Below are positions 37,991 through 46,661 of a stretch of DNA of 64,000 nucleotides, one piece after another (within the stretch, counting starts at the first letter, position 1; the number at the start of each line of letters is the position of its first letter). A program made the position numbers and the translations under genes. The notes under the pieces were generated by a model. It saw only the letters and a list, made by a program, of their open reading frames with translations, was not told the origin of the DNA and made no database searches. The DNA lies in contig JAHDES010000006.1 of assembly GCA_020628645.1 (NCBI GenBank), forward strand, positions 1 through 64,000, given 5' to 3'. Source of the stretch: Saprospiraceae bacterium (lineage in GTDB: Bacteria; Bacteroidota; Bacteroidia; Chitinophagales; Saprospiraceae).

Positions 37991-38068
37991 AAATTAATTT
38001 CCGAGTTTTTCATCCATTGTACACACCGAGAAGGTATTCGTATTTTTTGAATTTATTGATGAGGGATA

Positions 38069-38076
38069 CAAAAGTA
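38069..38076 (-). promoter_or_regulatory. Candidate -7 box TACTTTTG for the SLOG-like gene
   Basis: The minus strand reads TACTTTTG (TAnnTTTG), 79 bp upstream of ATG 37990. No clear -33 element was seen. Confidence 0.35.
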
Positions 38077-38371
38077 AAAGATTTCTGTTTACCCACTGTC
38101 ATAAATTTGATTTTTTAATTATATACCATTAAAACAACAATAGTAAACAAAAACAAAAACCCATCCAATTCTCAATTAATTTTAACAGCTAAAGCTAGAA
38201 AAGGTTATTTTATTAAAAATAAATAGAGAAGATGCTATTATTTTGAATTTATATGCTAATTCTGTGGTATAATCAGTATGAAATCAAGTATTTTATGCAT
38301 TTTTTTAGATAAAAACATGAGATTAGCTAAGTTAAATCTTAAAAACAGGTAGGGTTTTTGTAGCATTTTTG

Positions 38372-38379
38372 TACTTTTG
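38372..38379 (+). promoter_or_regulatory. Candidate -7 box TACTTTTG for the Lrp/AsnC gene
   Basis: TACTTTTGC matches TAnnTTTG and lies 77 bp before ATG 38456. TTTTTG runs lie 11 nt upstream, closer than the usual -33 position. Confidence 0.4.
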
Positions 38380-38455
38380 CTCCTCAACTGTATCTTGTTT
38401 CTAAAATAATGCACCTCAAAATTTAATAACCCACAAACGTTTACAGTGACCTACT

Positions 38456-38959
38456 ATGAAAAAAATGAATAACCTCGTGATCAGTCAACGAATGGAAAAT
38501 GTTGATAAATTAGACCTACAAATTTTATCTGTTCTAATGAAGGATGCTAATATGCCTTATACGGATATTGCTAAACAGCTTTATGTATCGGGAGGAACCA
38601 TCCATGTTCGCATGAAGAAGTTAAAAAAAATGGGGATCGTAAAAAGTGCTCATCTGGTAGTAGATTATAGCATGTTGGGCTATGATGTTAGTGCTTTTTT
38701 AGGGATATATTTAGATAAAAGTTCTCTTTATGAACAGGTTACTGCTGAATTGAAAAAAATTCCTGAAATTGTAGGAGCTCATTACACCACGGGAAATTAT
38801 AGTATCTTTGCAAAGATTGTCTGTCAAGATACCAAACATTTACGTCAAGTGTTGCATGAGAAAATACAACAAATCTCTGGTATTCAACGAACAGAAACTT
38901 TTATTTCTTTAGAAGAAAGCATCAATCGCCCCATTAATATTGTGGACGAAGACGCTTAA
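38456..38959 (+). CDS. Lrp/AsnC family transcriptional regulator
   Basis: The 167-aa protein has an N-terminal winged HTH (LDLQILSVLMKDANMPYTDI, then VSGGTIHVRMKKLKKMGIV) and a C-terminal RAM (ligand-binding) domain (YDVSAFLGIYL, IVGAHYTTGNYSIFAKIVCQ). The length is typical. Such proteins bind DNA as dimers or octamers and often sense amino acids. The ATG at 38474 region (MENVDKLD) is an alternative start that would drop a non-conserved leader. The RlmI-type methyltransferase frame begins right behind it. Confidence 0.9.
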   Translation: MKKMNNLVISQRMENVDKLDLQILSVLMKDANMPYTDIAKQLYVSGGTIHVRMKKLKKMGIVKSAHLVVDYSMLGYDVSAFLGIYLDKSSLYEQVTAELKKIPEIVGAHYTTGNYSIFAKIVCQDTKHLRQVLHEKIQQISGIQRTETFISLEESINRPINIVDEDA

Positions 38960-38970
38960 AATAGCACCTT

Positions 38971-40200
38971 ATTAAAAAAAGTATTGTTCATCTTTCTACA
39001 CGTATTCCTGAGCGAATAGCAATTAAAGTAAAATCTTCTGTAGAACGAAAAATTCGTCAACTACATCCTTGGGTATTTGATAAAGGTATCGTCAAACAAA
39101 ATAAAGAAGGAAATGTAGGCGATATAGCCATTGTATTCGATCAAAAAAAGAATAAATTATTGGCCATAGGATTGTATGATCCCCATTCTACAATTCGAAT
39201 TAAACTACTTGCCTTTCAAGAACGAATTGAACTCAATCCTTCTTTTTTTCTTCAAAAGATTCAAACTGCTTATCAAAAACGACTCCCTTTACTAAGTACT
39301 ACTACTAATAGTTATCGCTTGATTTATGGGGAAAACGATGGTTTACCTAGCTTAATCGCTGATGTTTATGATAATGTATTGGTTCTTAAACTCTATTCAG
39401 CAATTTGGTATCCTTATTTAGAAGATATAATTGAAAGTTTAAAGGAGGTGAGTTGCTGTACGACTATGGTCCTTCGATTAAGTAGAAATCTTCAACAACT
39501 TGCTATCTGTGATTTTGAATTAAAGGATGGACAAGTTATTTTGGGAGAATTAGCAGATGAAGCTATTGTTTTTCAAGAATATGGCATTCGCTTTTCCACC
39601 AATGTTATCAAAGGGCATAAAACGGGCTTTTTTCTAGATCATCGTCACAACCGTAAACGAATAGGGGAGTTAGCAAAAGGAAAGACGGTACTTGATTTAT
39701 TTTCGTATGCAGGTGGATTTAGTGTGCATGCATTAGTAGGAGGGGCAAAAGCAGTGACTAGTTTGGACATCAGTGGGGGAGCACTTCAAATGGCACAAGC
39801 GAATGTTGCTTTGAATCTAAAAAATGCCAATCATTCCATTTTAAAAATGGATGTTTTTGAGGGCTTGACCCAATTACAGCAAGAAGGACAATTATTTGAT
39901 ATTATTATTGTAGACCCGCCATCTTTCGCCAAATCTCAACAAGAACGAGAACGGGCTATTTCAACTTATCAGCGATTGTTTCAAATGACCATTCCTTTAG
40001 TTCGTCGAAATGGGATTCTATTATTAGCATCCTGTTCCAGCCGAATAAAAGCAGATGAATTTTATGATTTGACCCAACAAAGTTTAGCTGCTTCGGGGCG
40101 TAAGTATAAAGAATTAGAACGAAATCAACATGATATAGATCATCCAATTAGTTTTCCTGAAGGGGCTTATTTAAAGAGTATTTATTATCGATTGGATTGA
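38971..40200 (+). CDS. RlmI-type class I 23S rRNA methyltransferase, apparently without canonical start codon
   Basis: The homologous frame is open from 38965 and includes the N-terminal PUA part (KVKSSVERKIRQLHPWVFDK), but no ATG, GTG or TTG occurs before TTG 39160, which is already inside the PUA domain. I placed the start at ATT 38971 (would read M-K-K-S-I-V), giving 409 aa, close to the usual length of about 396. Later motifs are GHKTGFFLDHRHNRK, the SAM loop VLDLFSYAGGFS and the catalytic-type IIVDPPSFAKS. RlmI makes m5C in 23S rRNA (family knowledge). It follows the Lrp gene by 11 bp and may be translationally coupled. A start mutation or sequence error is an alternative. Confidence 0.8.
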   Translation: MKKSIVHLSTRIPERIAIKVKSSVERKIRQLHPWVFDKGIVKQNKEGNVGDIAIVFDQKKNKLLAIGLYDPHSTIRIKLLAFQERIELNPSFFLQKIQTAYQKRLPLLSTTTNSYRLIYGENDGLPSLIADVYDNVLVLKLYSAIWYPYLEDIIESLKEVSCCTTMVLRLSRNLQQLAICDFELKDGQVILGELADEAIVFQEYGIRFSTNVIKGHKTGFFLDHRHNRKRIGELAKGKTVLDLFSYAGGFSVHALVGGAKAVTSLDISGGALQMAQANVALNLKNANHSILKMDVFEGLTQLQQEGQLFDIIIVDPPSFAKSQQERERAISTYQRLFQMTIPLVRRNGILLLASCSSRIKADEFYDLTQQSLAASGRKYKELERNQHDIDHPISFPEGAYLKSIYYRLD

Positions 40201-40206
40201 GAAAAT

Positions 40207-40253
40207 AAAAAAGGACTACCTCCAACGTCTTGGAAAAAGATAGTCCCCTTTTT
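40207..40253. terminator. Bidirectional terminator between convergent RlmI-type and SPFH genes
   Basis: AAAAAAGGACTA and TAGTCCCCTTTTT form an imperfect stem with flanking A and T runs on the two sides, between two convergent stop codons. Confidence 0.55.
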
Positions 40254-40299
40254 GAGAAAGATTAAACTTCCACTAAGCAGAAGTTATATCCAACATCAA

Positions 40300-41238
40300 T
40301 TATTTTTCATTTTTTTTATTCTTAGCAAGTTCTGCATTTCTAAGTTTCATTTGTTCTCCCATTTGCTGAGAAGCAGTAAATGAAGTTACCATCTGAGAAA
40401 GCATATCAGAACCAGCAGTAGGATTATTAGGCAATAATATCAAGTTACTATTTGAGTTTTCACCCATACTTTGCATGGTGTCATAATGTTGTGTGACAAC
40501 GATCAAAGCAGATGCTTCTTGTGAATTAATGCCCACTTTATTCAATACTTCTACGGACTCTTCTAGTCCTTTAGCAATTTCACGACGCTGATCAGCGATA
40601 CCTTGTCCTTGTAAGCGTTTACTTTCCGCCTCTGCTTTTGCTTTAGCTACGATACGGATACGATCTGCTTCAGCTTCAAACTCTGCTGCTAATTTTTCAC
40701 GCTCTGCTGCATTAATACGGTTCATGGCATGTTTTACTTCACCATCTGGATCAATATCTGTCACTAAGGCTTTTACAATTTTATAACCATAATCATTCAT
40801 CGCCTCTTGTAATTCTTTCATAATGGCAAAAGCAATATCATCTTTACGGATAAAAACATCATCTAATTTCAGTTTAGGAACTTCTGCACGTACTACATCA
40901 AAAATGTAAGAGGTAATTTGTTCGTGTGGATTATCTAATTTATAAAATGCTTCATAAATAGAATCACTCAACACACGGAATTGAACAGAAACTTTCAATT
41001 TCACGAATACATCATCCAAGGTTTTTGTCTCTACAGGAACATCTAATTGGGTGATTTTTAAATTTACACGTCCAGCAATAGAATCTATGAATGGTATTTT
41101 AAATTGTAAACCAGCATGTCGAACAGAATGAAATTTTCCTAATCGTTGAACGACTGCTGCAGACTGCTGACGGACAGTGAACAATCCTGAAAAAATAAGC
41201 ATTAAAGCAAAAACGGCTATAATTGGCAAAAATGTCAT
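40300..41238 (-). CDS. SPFH/Band 7 (stomatin-like) membrane protein
   Basis: The 312-aa protein has one N-terminal membrane segment (FLPIIAVFALMLIFSGLF), then the Band 7 domain with VVQRLGKFHSVRHAGLQFKI and RVNLKITQLDVPVETKTLDD, then a charged Ala/Glu-rich coiled coil (AAEREKLAAEFEAEADRIRI, KAKAEAESKRLQGQGIADQR), typical of paraslipin/stomatin oligomers. These scaffold membrane microdomains and may control membrane proteases. No NfeD partner gene is adjacent. The C-terminus is Lys/Asn-rich. Confidence 0.92.
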   Translation of the reverse strand: MTFLPIIAVFALMLIFSGLFTVRQQSAAVVQRLGKFHSVRHAGLQFKIPFIDSIAGRVNLKITQLDVPVETKTLDDVFVKLKVSVQFRVLSDSIYEAFYKLDNPHEQITSYIFDVVRAEVPKLKLDDVFIRKDDIAFAIMKELQEAMNDYGYKIVKALVTDIDPDGEVKHAMNRINAAEREKLAAEFEAEADRIRIVAKAKAEAESKRLQGQGIADQRREIAKGLEESVEVLNKVGINSQEASALIVVTQHYDTMQSMGENSNSNLILLPNNPTAGSDMLSQMVTSFTASQQMGEQMKLRNAELAKNKKNEK

Positions 41239-41266
41239 ACGAATTGATTTTAATGGTGAATGATTT

Positions 41267-41359
41267 TCAAAGCAATTTTTTTCGACCTATTTTATGATCT
41301 TCTATAAATGTAACCATTAGATAGATCACCAAAAAAAGGATATATAAGATGATAAACAT
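41267..41359 (-). CDS. Possible 30-aa single-span membrane protein
   Basis: The minus strand from ATG 41359 encodes MFIILYILFLVIYLMVTF then EDHKIGRKK, a classic membrane span plus basic tail, ending 28 bp before the SPFH gene start. It could be a small SPFH partner, but length alone gives little statistical support. Confidence 0.35.
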   Translation of the reverse strand: MFIILYILFLVIYLMVTFIEDHKIGRKKLL

Positions 41360-41567
41360 AATGGTTAAAACTAAAGTTATAAAATAATTCGTTTGATAGT
41401 ACTAAATTCCTTTTTTTCGTGCTAGAATTCCACTTTTTTCGGTAAAAGCAAGGGGAATATCGACAATCCAAGCAGAAAATCGTTTATTATTCAATTACAA
41501 ATAAACATTAGCGATTCTGCTTCGTAAACTGTTAAAACTATTCAGAAAGTTAAATCTAGTTTTTAAT

Positions 41568-42395
41568 ATGAAAATACTTGTTATTGGTGGAGGAAATATG
41601 GGATTGACTTATGCACAAAGTTTCCTGCGTTCGCAAATTACAACGCAAGAAGACATGATGATTTTAGAGAAGTCGCCTAAAAAAGCAGAAGACCTTGCTA
41701 AAAAAGATATAGGAACAGTCTATGGTTCACCAGATGAATGTATGCCCAAAGCAGATTTGATTATCTTCGCAGTAAAGCCTCAAGATACCACAGCTTTATT
41801 TGAAAGTATACGCCCTTATGTAGATGAACAACAAGTGTTTTTATCCATTATGGCTGGAGTGAAGATAGCGAGTATTCGGCAGGCTTTAGCTGTAAAAAAA
41901 ATTATTCGTGCAATGCCTAATCTCCCAGCTCAAATTGGAATGGGAATGACGGCCTTCACTTCTTCTGATGAAGTGACGCGGATCGAATTGGTCATGGTTC
42001 AAAATTTGATTAATACCACAGGAAAAACAGTTTATGTAGAAACAGAGGATGCGATTGATGCAGCTACGGCTATTTCTGGAAGTGGACCTGCCTATGTCTT
42101 TTATTTTATGGATGCGATGATCAAAGCAGCTCGTGATTTAGGCTTTACCAATTCAGAAGCAGAATTGTTGGTTAGTCAAACCTTTAAAGGTGCAGTAGAT
42201 TTATACAACAAAACGAATTTTTCTTGCGAGGAGTGGATTCAAAAAGTAGCTTCAAAAGGAGGTACAACAGAAGCAGCTTTAGTATCCTATAGAAATAATG
42301 AAGTACATGCAGATATAATGGCTGGTGCACAAGCTGCATATGATCGTGCAGTGGAATTAGGGAAAAAAGAAGTAGAAAAAACAGTTGCTAAGTAG
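41568..42395 (+). CDS. proC: Pyrroline-5-carboxylate reductase
   Basis: The 275-aa protein shows the N-terminal NAD(P)-binding loop (KILVIGGGNMGLTYA), the second Rossmann motif LIIFAVKPQD, the conserved IIRAMPNLPAQIGMGMTA segment, and the C-terminal ProC signature around ISGSGPAYVFYFMDAM and KVASKGGTTEAAL. It reduces pyrroline-5-carboxylate to proline in the cytoplasm. The length is standard for the family. ATG 41568 directly precedes the Rossmann strand. Confidence 0.95.
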   Translation: MKILVIGGGNMGLTYAQSFLRSQITTQEDMMILEKSPKKAEDLAKKDIGTVYGSPDECMPKADLIIFAVKPQDTTALFESIRPYVDEQQVFLSIMAGVKIASIRQALAVKKIIRAMPNLPAQIGMGMTAFTSSDEVTRIELVMVQNLINTTGKTVYVETEDAIDAATAISGSGPAYVFYFMDAMIKAARDLGFTNSEAELLVSQTFKGAVDLYNKTNFSCEEWIQKVASKGGTTEAALVSYRNNEVHADIMAGAQAAYDRAVELGKKEVEKTVAK

Positions 42396-42461
42396 GGGAT
42401 TTATGGCTTTGAAAACGTCTTATTACTAAACTATATTTTCAAATCATAAAAACCAAAATTG

Positions 42462-42920
42462 ATGAAGATTACATTAAAGATTAGCTTACTTTTCGCGTTT
42501 ATCATTGGAGCAGTTGCGCCTTCTTTTGCTGTAAAGCCTACCATTGAGAAAGAATCAGCATCTATCTTCGAAGGTATGGAAGTAGAATCTGTAGAAGATT
42601 TTTTAGCACTAACACCCAAGAAAATCAAAGCACAAACGGGAGAAAAAATGAGATTGAAAGATCGCCTGATCCTAAAAATGGCACAACGTCAAGTTAAAAA
42701 GCAGCAAGCGAAAGGCGAAGTCGTGAATTTTTCTGAAGAATACCAACGAGCAAGAGGAGATTTTAGTTTGCTATGGTTTATACTTGGATTGATTTTACCA
42801 ATTATTGGATTGGTTTTAGCATGGATATTTCATGGATTTGGAAGCCGCCAAATGAAATGGGCGTTTTATGGCTTTTTAATAGCAGCAGCATTATTTTTCT
42901 TATTTGGAGTCACCATTTAA
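42462..42920 (+). CDS. Small secreted/membrane protein of unknown function
   Basis: The protein is 152 aa from ATG 42462 (a TTG at 42459 is not needed). It has an N-terminal signal peptide (ISLLFAFIIGAVAPSFA), a charged middle with a Lys/Gln-rich helix (LILKMAQRQVKKQQAKG), then two C-terminal membrane segments (LLWFILGLILPIIGLVLAWI, FYGFLIAAALFFLFGVTI) separated by a short basic loop. Similar signal-plus-two-span proteins are frequent in Bacteroidota, but no function is known to me. It ends in a good terminator hairpin at 42933-42970. Confidence 0.7.
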   Translation: MKITLKISLLFAFIIGAVAPSFAVKPTIEKESASIFEGMEVESVEDFLALTPKKIKAQTGEKMRLKDRLILKMAQRQVKKQQAKGEVVNFSEEYQRARGDFSLLWFILGLILPIIGLVLAWIFHGFGSRQMKWAFYGFLIAAALFFLFGVTI

Positions 42921-42932
42921 AATAGAATATAG

Positions 42933-42970
42933 ATTAAGGTAGTTCTATTTATAAAATAAGCTACCTTAAT
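42933..42970. terminator. Bidirectional terminator, 10-bp perfect stem
   Basis: ATTAAGGTAG (42933-42942) pairs exactly with CTACCTTAAT (42961-42970). It lies between the membrane protein gene and the convergent 54-aa gene, whose stop codon begins at 42973 on the other strand. Confidence 0.6.
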
Positions 42971-43135
42971 TTATTCTTTCCTTCCAGGGCATCGCTTACA
43001 ACGTTTTCCTTTCTTAAATTTCCGACAGCATTTTTTTTTCAATTTTTTTCCTTCGACAATAGGCAGGGCAAAAGGTAGTACGATGTCGTGTGTACCAGGT
43101 TGATAGTTCTTTTTGTCGGTGATGGAAAATTGCAT
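42971..43135 (-). CDS. 54-aa basic Cys-rich small protein
   Basis: The frame from ATG 43135 reads MQFSITDKKNYQPGTHDIVL, then FALPIVEGKKLKKKCCRKF and KKGKRCKRCPGRKE before TAA 42971-42973. The C-terminal half is strongly basic with a CC-x7-C-x2-C pattern that could bind metal or nucleic acid. Protein-like codon use, its place in a minus-strand run behind the zinc-ribbon protein (127 bp gap), and a terminator exactly at its stop support a real gene. The function is not known. Confidence 0.6.
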   Translation of the reverse strand: MQFSITDKKNYQPGTHDIVLPFALPIVEGKKLKKKCCRKFKKGKRCKRCPGRKE

Positions 43136-43261
43136 CTTTTCTTTATTTAGACTAAATCTAAACGAAGATAAGTAAAATATTAGTATTTGTAGGAATACGA
43201 TAAGGTATATTTTTAGAAATTTAGCTAAGATGAATCAATGAAATGGAGAATAGAAAAATTC

Positions 43262-44011
43262 CTAATCTTCTTCTGGTACAACTATATCTTGAATGCCCAA
43301 ATGCCGCTCGATTTCTTGTTCTAGGAATTTTGCTTTAGATACAGAATTAACGGAACACAATCGAATGTGTTTATGCCCTTGTCCTTGATCTACAATCATT
43401 TTAATATCCCAATACCCCACATCTTTTCTTTTTTTGACATAGAGTTGATGAATATCTTGGATAGGATAGCTTTTATCTTTTTTGAGTTTGTTCGGACGCC
43501 ATTGTATGTTTAAATGTTGGCGATCTATGTTTAAAAATATTTTATGTTTACTACGCCATATAAAGTACAAGGCAGTCAGTAGCATTGGGATGCCAAAAAA
43601 TAAAAATGCATAAATATTAAATCCTTCCTCTATCGTAATTGCAAGAACGGGAAAAAAAATAAGCGCGAAAAATGATCCGATAATCCACTCAAACCAAACC
43701 AATGGTTGATCAAAACTGATATCTAATTCATTTTTGTAGTAAAATAATTCGATACCTTCGGGTCGTAGAATTTCTTGTTTGATTTTTTGACTGACTTGGG
43801 TAAAACTACTAATGTCTTGTTGGAAAGGAAAAACGATATGACAAGTACCACATTTAGCAATTTTGTCATTAATGTTTAAATTGTCAGAATGAACATGAGT
43901 ATCACAAGAAGGGCAGCAAATCTTCGTAAAAGGAATTTCTTTTTTAGGGGACAAATAGTCTAATTCCAAAAAAGATTCTATAGGCTTTTTATATTCTTCT
44001 AGTGGTTCCAT
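43262..44011 (-). CDS. Zinc-ribbon membrane protein of unknown function
   Basis: The 249-aa protein has a zinc ribbon near residues 30-60 (CCPSCDTH and KCGTCHIVF), two membrane segments in the middle (VWFEWIIGSFFALIFFPVLA, IYAFLFFGIPMLLTALYFIW) and a C-terminal globular part with a PH-like strand pattern (IFLNIDRQHLNIQWRP, YWDIKMIVDQG). I chose ATG 44011, not 44035, because the 5' leader TTTCAAACAAATG is shared with the glycosyltransferase gene at 50010, where it precedes the real start. The function is not known. Confidence 0.75.
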   Translation of the reverse strand: MEPLEEYKKPIESFLELDYLSPKKEIPFTKICCPSCDTHVHSDNLNINDKIAKCGTCHIVFPFQQDISSFTQVSQKIKQEILRPEGIELFYYKNELDISFDQPLVWFEWIIGSFFALIFFPVLAITIEEGFNIYAFLFFGIPMLLTALYFIWRSKHKIFLNIDRQHLNIQWRPNKLKKDKSYPIQDIHQLYVKKRKDVGYWDIKMIVDQGQGHKHIRLCSVNSVSKAKFLEQEIERHLGIQDIVVPEED

Positions 44012-44100
44012 TTGTTTGAAATATTTGGTAGACAAGTGAATTTACAAAATTCTAAAGAATTTTGTGTGCATAGATGGATTTGATGCACTTATATCCTAAA
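44012..44100 (-). promoter_or_regulatory. Conserved leader element with ACAAAATTC hairpin (copy 1)
   Basis: Read on the minus strand, this leader ends TTTCAAACAA directly before ATG 44011 and contains hairpin ACAAAATTC-TTTA-GAATTTTGT (44044-44065), preceded by GGATATAAGTG. The same order with about three quarters identical bases precedes the gene at 50010. It is a shared cis element or a dispersed repeat. Confidence 0.6.
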
Positions 44101-44173
44101 ATACAAAGCAACTTTTGCCTAAAGGAGTTAAAATCGTACTTGAAACGTAAATTCCCACATTTGAACTTACACT

Positions 44174-45415
44174 TTACAAGCCCTCATCTTTTTTAATACC
44201 TTTAATTCGCTTCCATAAAATTCCAAAACGATCACCTGCATCATTGGGAATATCGCGGGTTTCATACCCCATCAATTCGCCATTTTCTTCTATCAATTGA
44301 AAACGAAAAACGAAGGAGGTATCTTCTTCAATATCCAAATTATCCGTTCCAAAGCGTAAATCATTGAGATAAAGGGTGTCATTTTCTTTAGAGACGCTAT
44401 AATATCCTTTAGAAAACCATTTTAAGGTTTTGACTGAACGGTCTTCTTGATGTCCATCTAGCCAATGATGATTTTTAGGAAATACATTTATTTTTTGCAA
44501 TTTGGGTTCTTCATCCAATAAAGAATAAAAGCCTTGATAATAAGCAGAATCGCCTTCTGCCACACCATTCCAAAGAATATTATTAAAAATAGTAGGCGTA
44601 GTCATATAGCGATGATAAGCAATGTTTTCAGCAGCAAAAGAAGCTTCAAAAACTTTATTAACCTTCATTTTATTTGTTACGGACCACACTAAATAAGCAG
44701 AACTAATCAATATCCCCGCCCAATTCACATATTTTCTAGCTTTCGTTCCTCTTGATAAAATTCTAGCTATTACTAAACAGACGAGAAAAGGCACAGTATA
44801 CAATGGATCAGCGACTGAAATATTATTAAATGCGACGCGATAATCAGAGAAAGGTTGGAAAAGTTGTGTTCCATAGGTGGTACAAGAATCCAAGAGTGGA
44901 TGTGTGAAAATAGCCCAGAAGAACACCCATGCCCATTCTTTCCAAGTAATAGATTTCACTTGATCACCAGGATCTTTTTTATAAAAATTAAACCAATAAT
45001 GCACCCCCATTCCAAGCAAAATAATCAAACTAATCAGAGTGGTAGGAAAATGTATTTTTCCACTACTGGCATAGGGAATGGCATTCACACCAAGAGCAAT
45101 TAGGCTCAAAAAGGCGATCCATAATGCCATCATTAAGAAGCGATAGGTTTTATTTTTGTACAAATCGCTTTGATAAAACCGATAGACCAAAAAACCAAAC
45201 AATAGGGGAGCAGTAAAGGCAAAAAAGAAAGAGTGGCTGATACCTCGATGAAAAGCAAGTGCTCCCATATCATCCATGAAAAAATTGCCAATGATATCAA
45301 GATCAGGAATAGTACCGCCTATTGCGCCATACAACATGGCGCGATTTCCTGCTTTTTTCCCAAGTGCTACTTCACCTACAGCCGCACCCAACACAATCTG
45401 CGTAATGGAATCCAT
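44174..45415 (-). CDS. Metal-dependent membrane hydrolase (DUF457/YdjM type)
   Basis: The 413-aa protein begins MDSITQIVLGAAVGEVALG and carries conserved TIPDLDII and HRGISHSFFFAF, the metal-ligand and signature motifs of the LexA-regulated YdjM/DUF457 inner-membrane hydrolase family, plus THPLLDSCTTYGTQLF. There are several membrane segments up to about residue 250, then a C-terminal soluble domain of about 150 residues. The reaction in this family is not well defined. A TACTTTTG box lies 57 bp upstream. Confidence 0.85.
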   Translation of the reverse strand: MDSITQIVLGAAVGEVALGKKAGNRAMLYGAIGGTIPDLDIIGNFFMDDMGALAFHRGISHSFFFAFTAPLLFGFLVYRFYQSDLYKNKTYRFLMMALWIAFLSLIALGVNAIPYASSGKIHFPTTLISLIILLGMGVHYWFNFYKKDPGDQVKSITWKEWAWVFFWAIFTHPLLDSCTTYGTQLFQPFSDYRVAFNNISVADPLYTVPFLVCLVIARILSRGTKARKYVNWAGILISSAYLVWSVTNKMKVNKVFEASFAAENIAYHRYMTTPTIFNNILWNGVAEGDSAYYQGFYSLLDEEPKLQKINVFPKNHHWLDGHQEDRSVKTLKWFSKGYYSVSKENDTLYLNDLRFGTDNLDIEEDTSFVFRFQLIEENGELMGYETRDIPNDAGDRFGILWKRIKGIKKDEGL

Positions 45416-45471
45416 TTATTTGGTAGAATTTATCAAAAATTATATAACCCATCTAAAGATGTAAAGTTGTG

Positions 45472-45479
45472 CAAAAGTA
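45472..45479 (-). promoter_or_regulatory. Candidate -7 box TACTTTTG for the DUF457-type gene
   Basis: The minus strand reads TACTTTTGC; the expected start site leaves a leader of about 50 nt before ATG 45415. The -33 element is unclear. Confidence 0.4.
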
Positions 45480-45553
45480 AAAAATCTAAAGATTGGAGAT
45501 AATTTCTCTACAATTTATTTAGCTTCGTTTTATATTAAAATAACTAAACCTGA

Positions 45554-46660
45554 ATGATAAAAAATTACAAAGTCATCGGCTTAATGTCGGGCAGTTCATT
45601 GGATGGACTAGATATTGCTTATGTGGAATTTGAGTTAGACCAAACCAATAAAAAAAATCCAATTTATCAATGGCAATTAATACAAGCAGAAACAGCTCCT
45701 TTAACTGAACAATGGGTAGCGAGACTAGCTCACCTACCCAAGCAATCTGCACTTAATTTTGCTAAAACACATACGTATTTTGCCCATTATATGGCGGAAT
45801 TAGTGAATAGTTTTATAAAAAAGCACCAAATAAAACCAGATTTTATTGCTTCTCATGGACATACCATTTTTCATGATCCTGATAGAAGATTTACTACGCA
45901 AATTGGCGATGGAGCAGCTTTAGCTACGTTGACTCAAACGGATGTGTTTTGTGATTTTCGCAGCTCAGATATTGCGATTGATGGAGAAGGAACACCGCTA
46001 GCTCCTATTGCAGATAAATTATTATTTGAGGGCTATGATTTTTATCTCAATTTAGGCGGAATTGCGAATATTTCCTGCAATGTGAATGAAAAATTTATTG
46101 CTTTTGATATTGCTGCTGCCAATCAAGTTTTTAATGCGTTGGCAAATACGATTGGATTGCCGTATGATTATAAAGGACAACTGGCACAAAAGGGGCAAAT
46201 AAATGAAGCCTTACTAAAAACGTTAAATGAGCATCCGTACTTTCAAAAAGACTATCCCAAATCGTTGGATAATCAACAAGTGGTCAATTCTTTTATCATT
46301 CCCGTTTTAAAATGGGAAGCAAATCTAGAAGATAAGCTACATACTTTTGCAGAGCATCTTGCGCAACAATTGTCTTTTGCGATTGATAAAATTGTGCAAA
46401 AAGAAGCATTTCATAAAAAACAATATAAATTGTTCATCACAGGAGGAGGTGCGTTTAATGATTTTTTGGTGAATAAGTTTAAAGAAAAACTACCCAAAAT
46501 AGACCTAATCATTCCAGATGTATCCATTATTGAGTATAAAGAAGCCATTTTGATGGCCTTAATGGGCGTGTTACGAAAAGAAGAAATCGCTAATTGTTTA
46601 TCTTCTGTTACAGGAGCAAGAAGAGATACTGTTGGAGGAGCGCATTATCTAGGGAAGTAA
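45554..46660 (+). CDS. anmK: Anhydro-N-acetylmuramic acid kinase
   Basis: The 368-aa protein has the expected family length. The N-terminus GLMSGSSLDGLDIAYVEFE, the HGHTIFHDP motif, QIGDGAALA, LGGIANISCN and ITGGGAFNDFLV are hallmark phosphate/sugar-binding loops of AnmK in the ASKHA kinase fold. It opens and phosphorylates anhydro-MurNAc to MurNAc-6-phosphate during cell-wall recycling. The ATG at 45554 directly precedes the conserved part. It is convergent with the VOC gene with 1 bp between. Confidence 0.95.
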   Translation: MIKNYKVIGLMSGSSLDGLDIAYVEFELDQTNKKNPIYQWQLIQAETAPLTEQWVARLAHLPKQSALNFAKTHTYFAHYMAELVNSFIKKHQIKPDFIASHGHTIFHDPDRRFTTQIGDGAALATLTQTDVFCDFRSSDIAIDGEGTPLAPIADKLLFEGYDFYLNLGGIANISCNVNEKFIAFDIAAANQVFNALANTIGLPYDYKGQLAQKGQINEALLKTLNEHPYFQKDYPKSLDNQQVVNSFIIPVLKWEANLEDKLHTFAEHLAQQLSFAIDKIVQKEAFHKKQYKLFITGGGAFNDFLVNKFKEKLPKIDLIIPDVSIIEYKEAILMALMGVLRKEEIANCLSSVTGARRDTVGGAHYLGK

Positions 46661-46661
46661 A

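Noticed and set aside
39160-40200. TTG 39160 as true start of the RlmI-type gene
   Set aside because: Clear homologous N-terminal sequence (PUA domain) is encoded upstream in the same frame.
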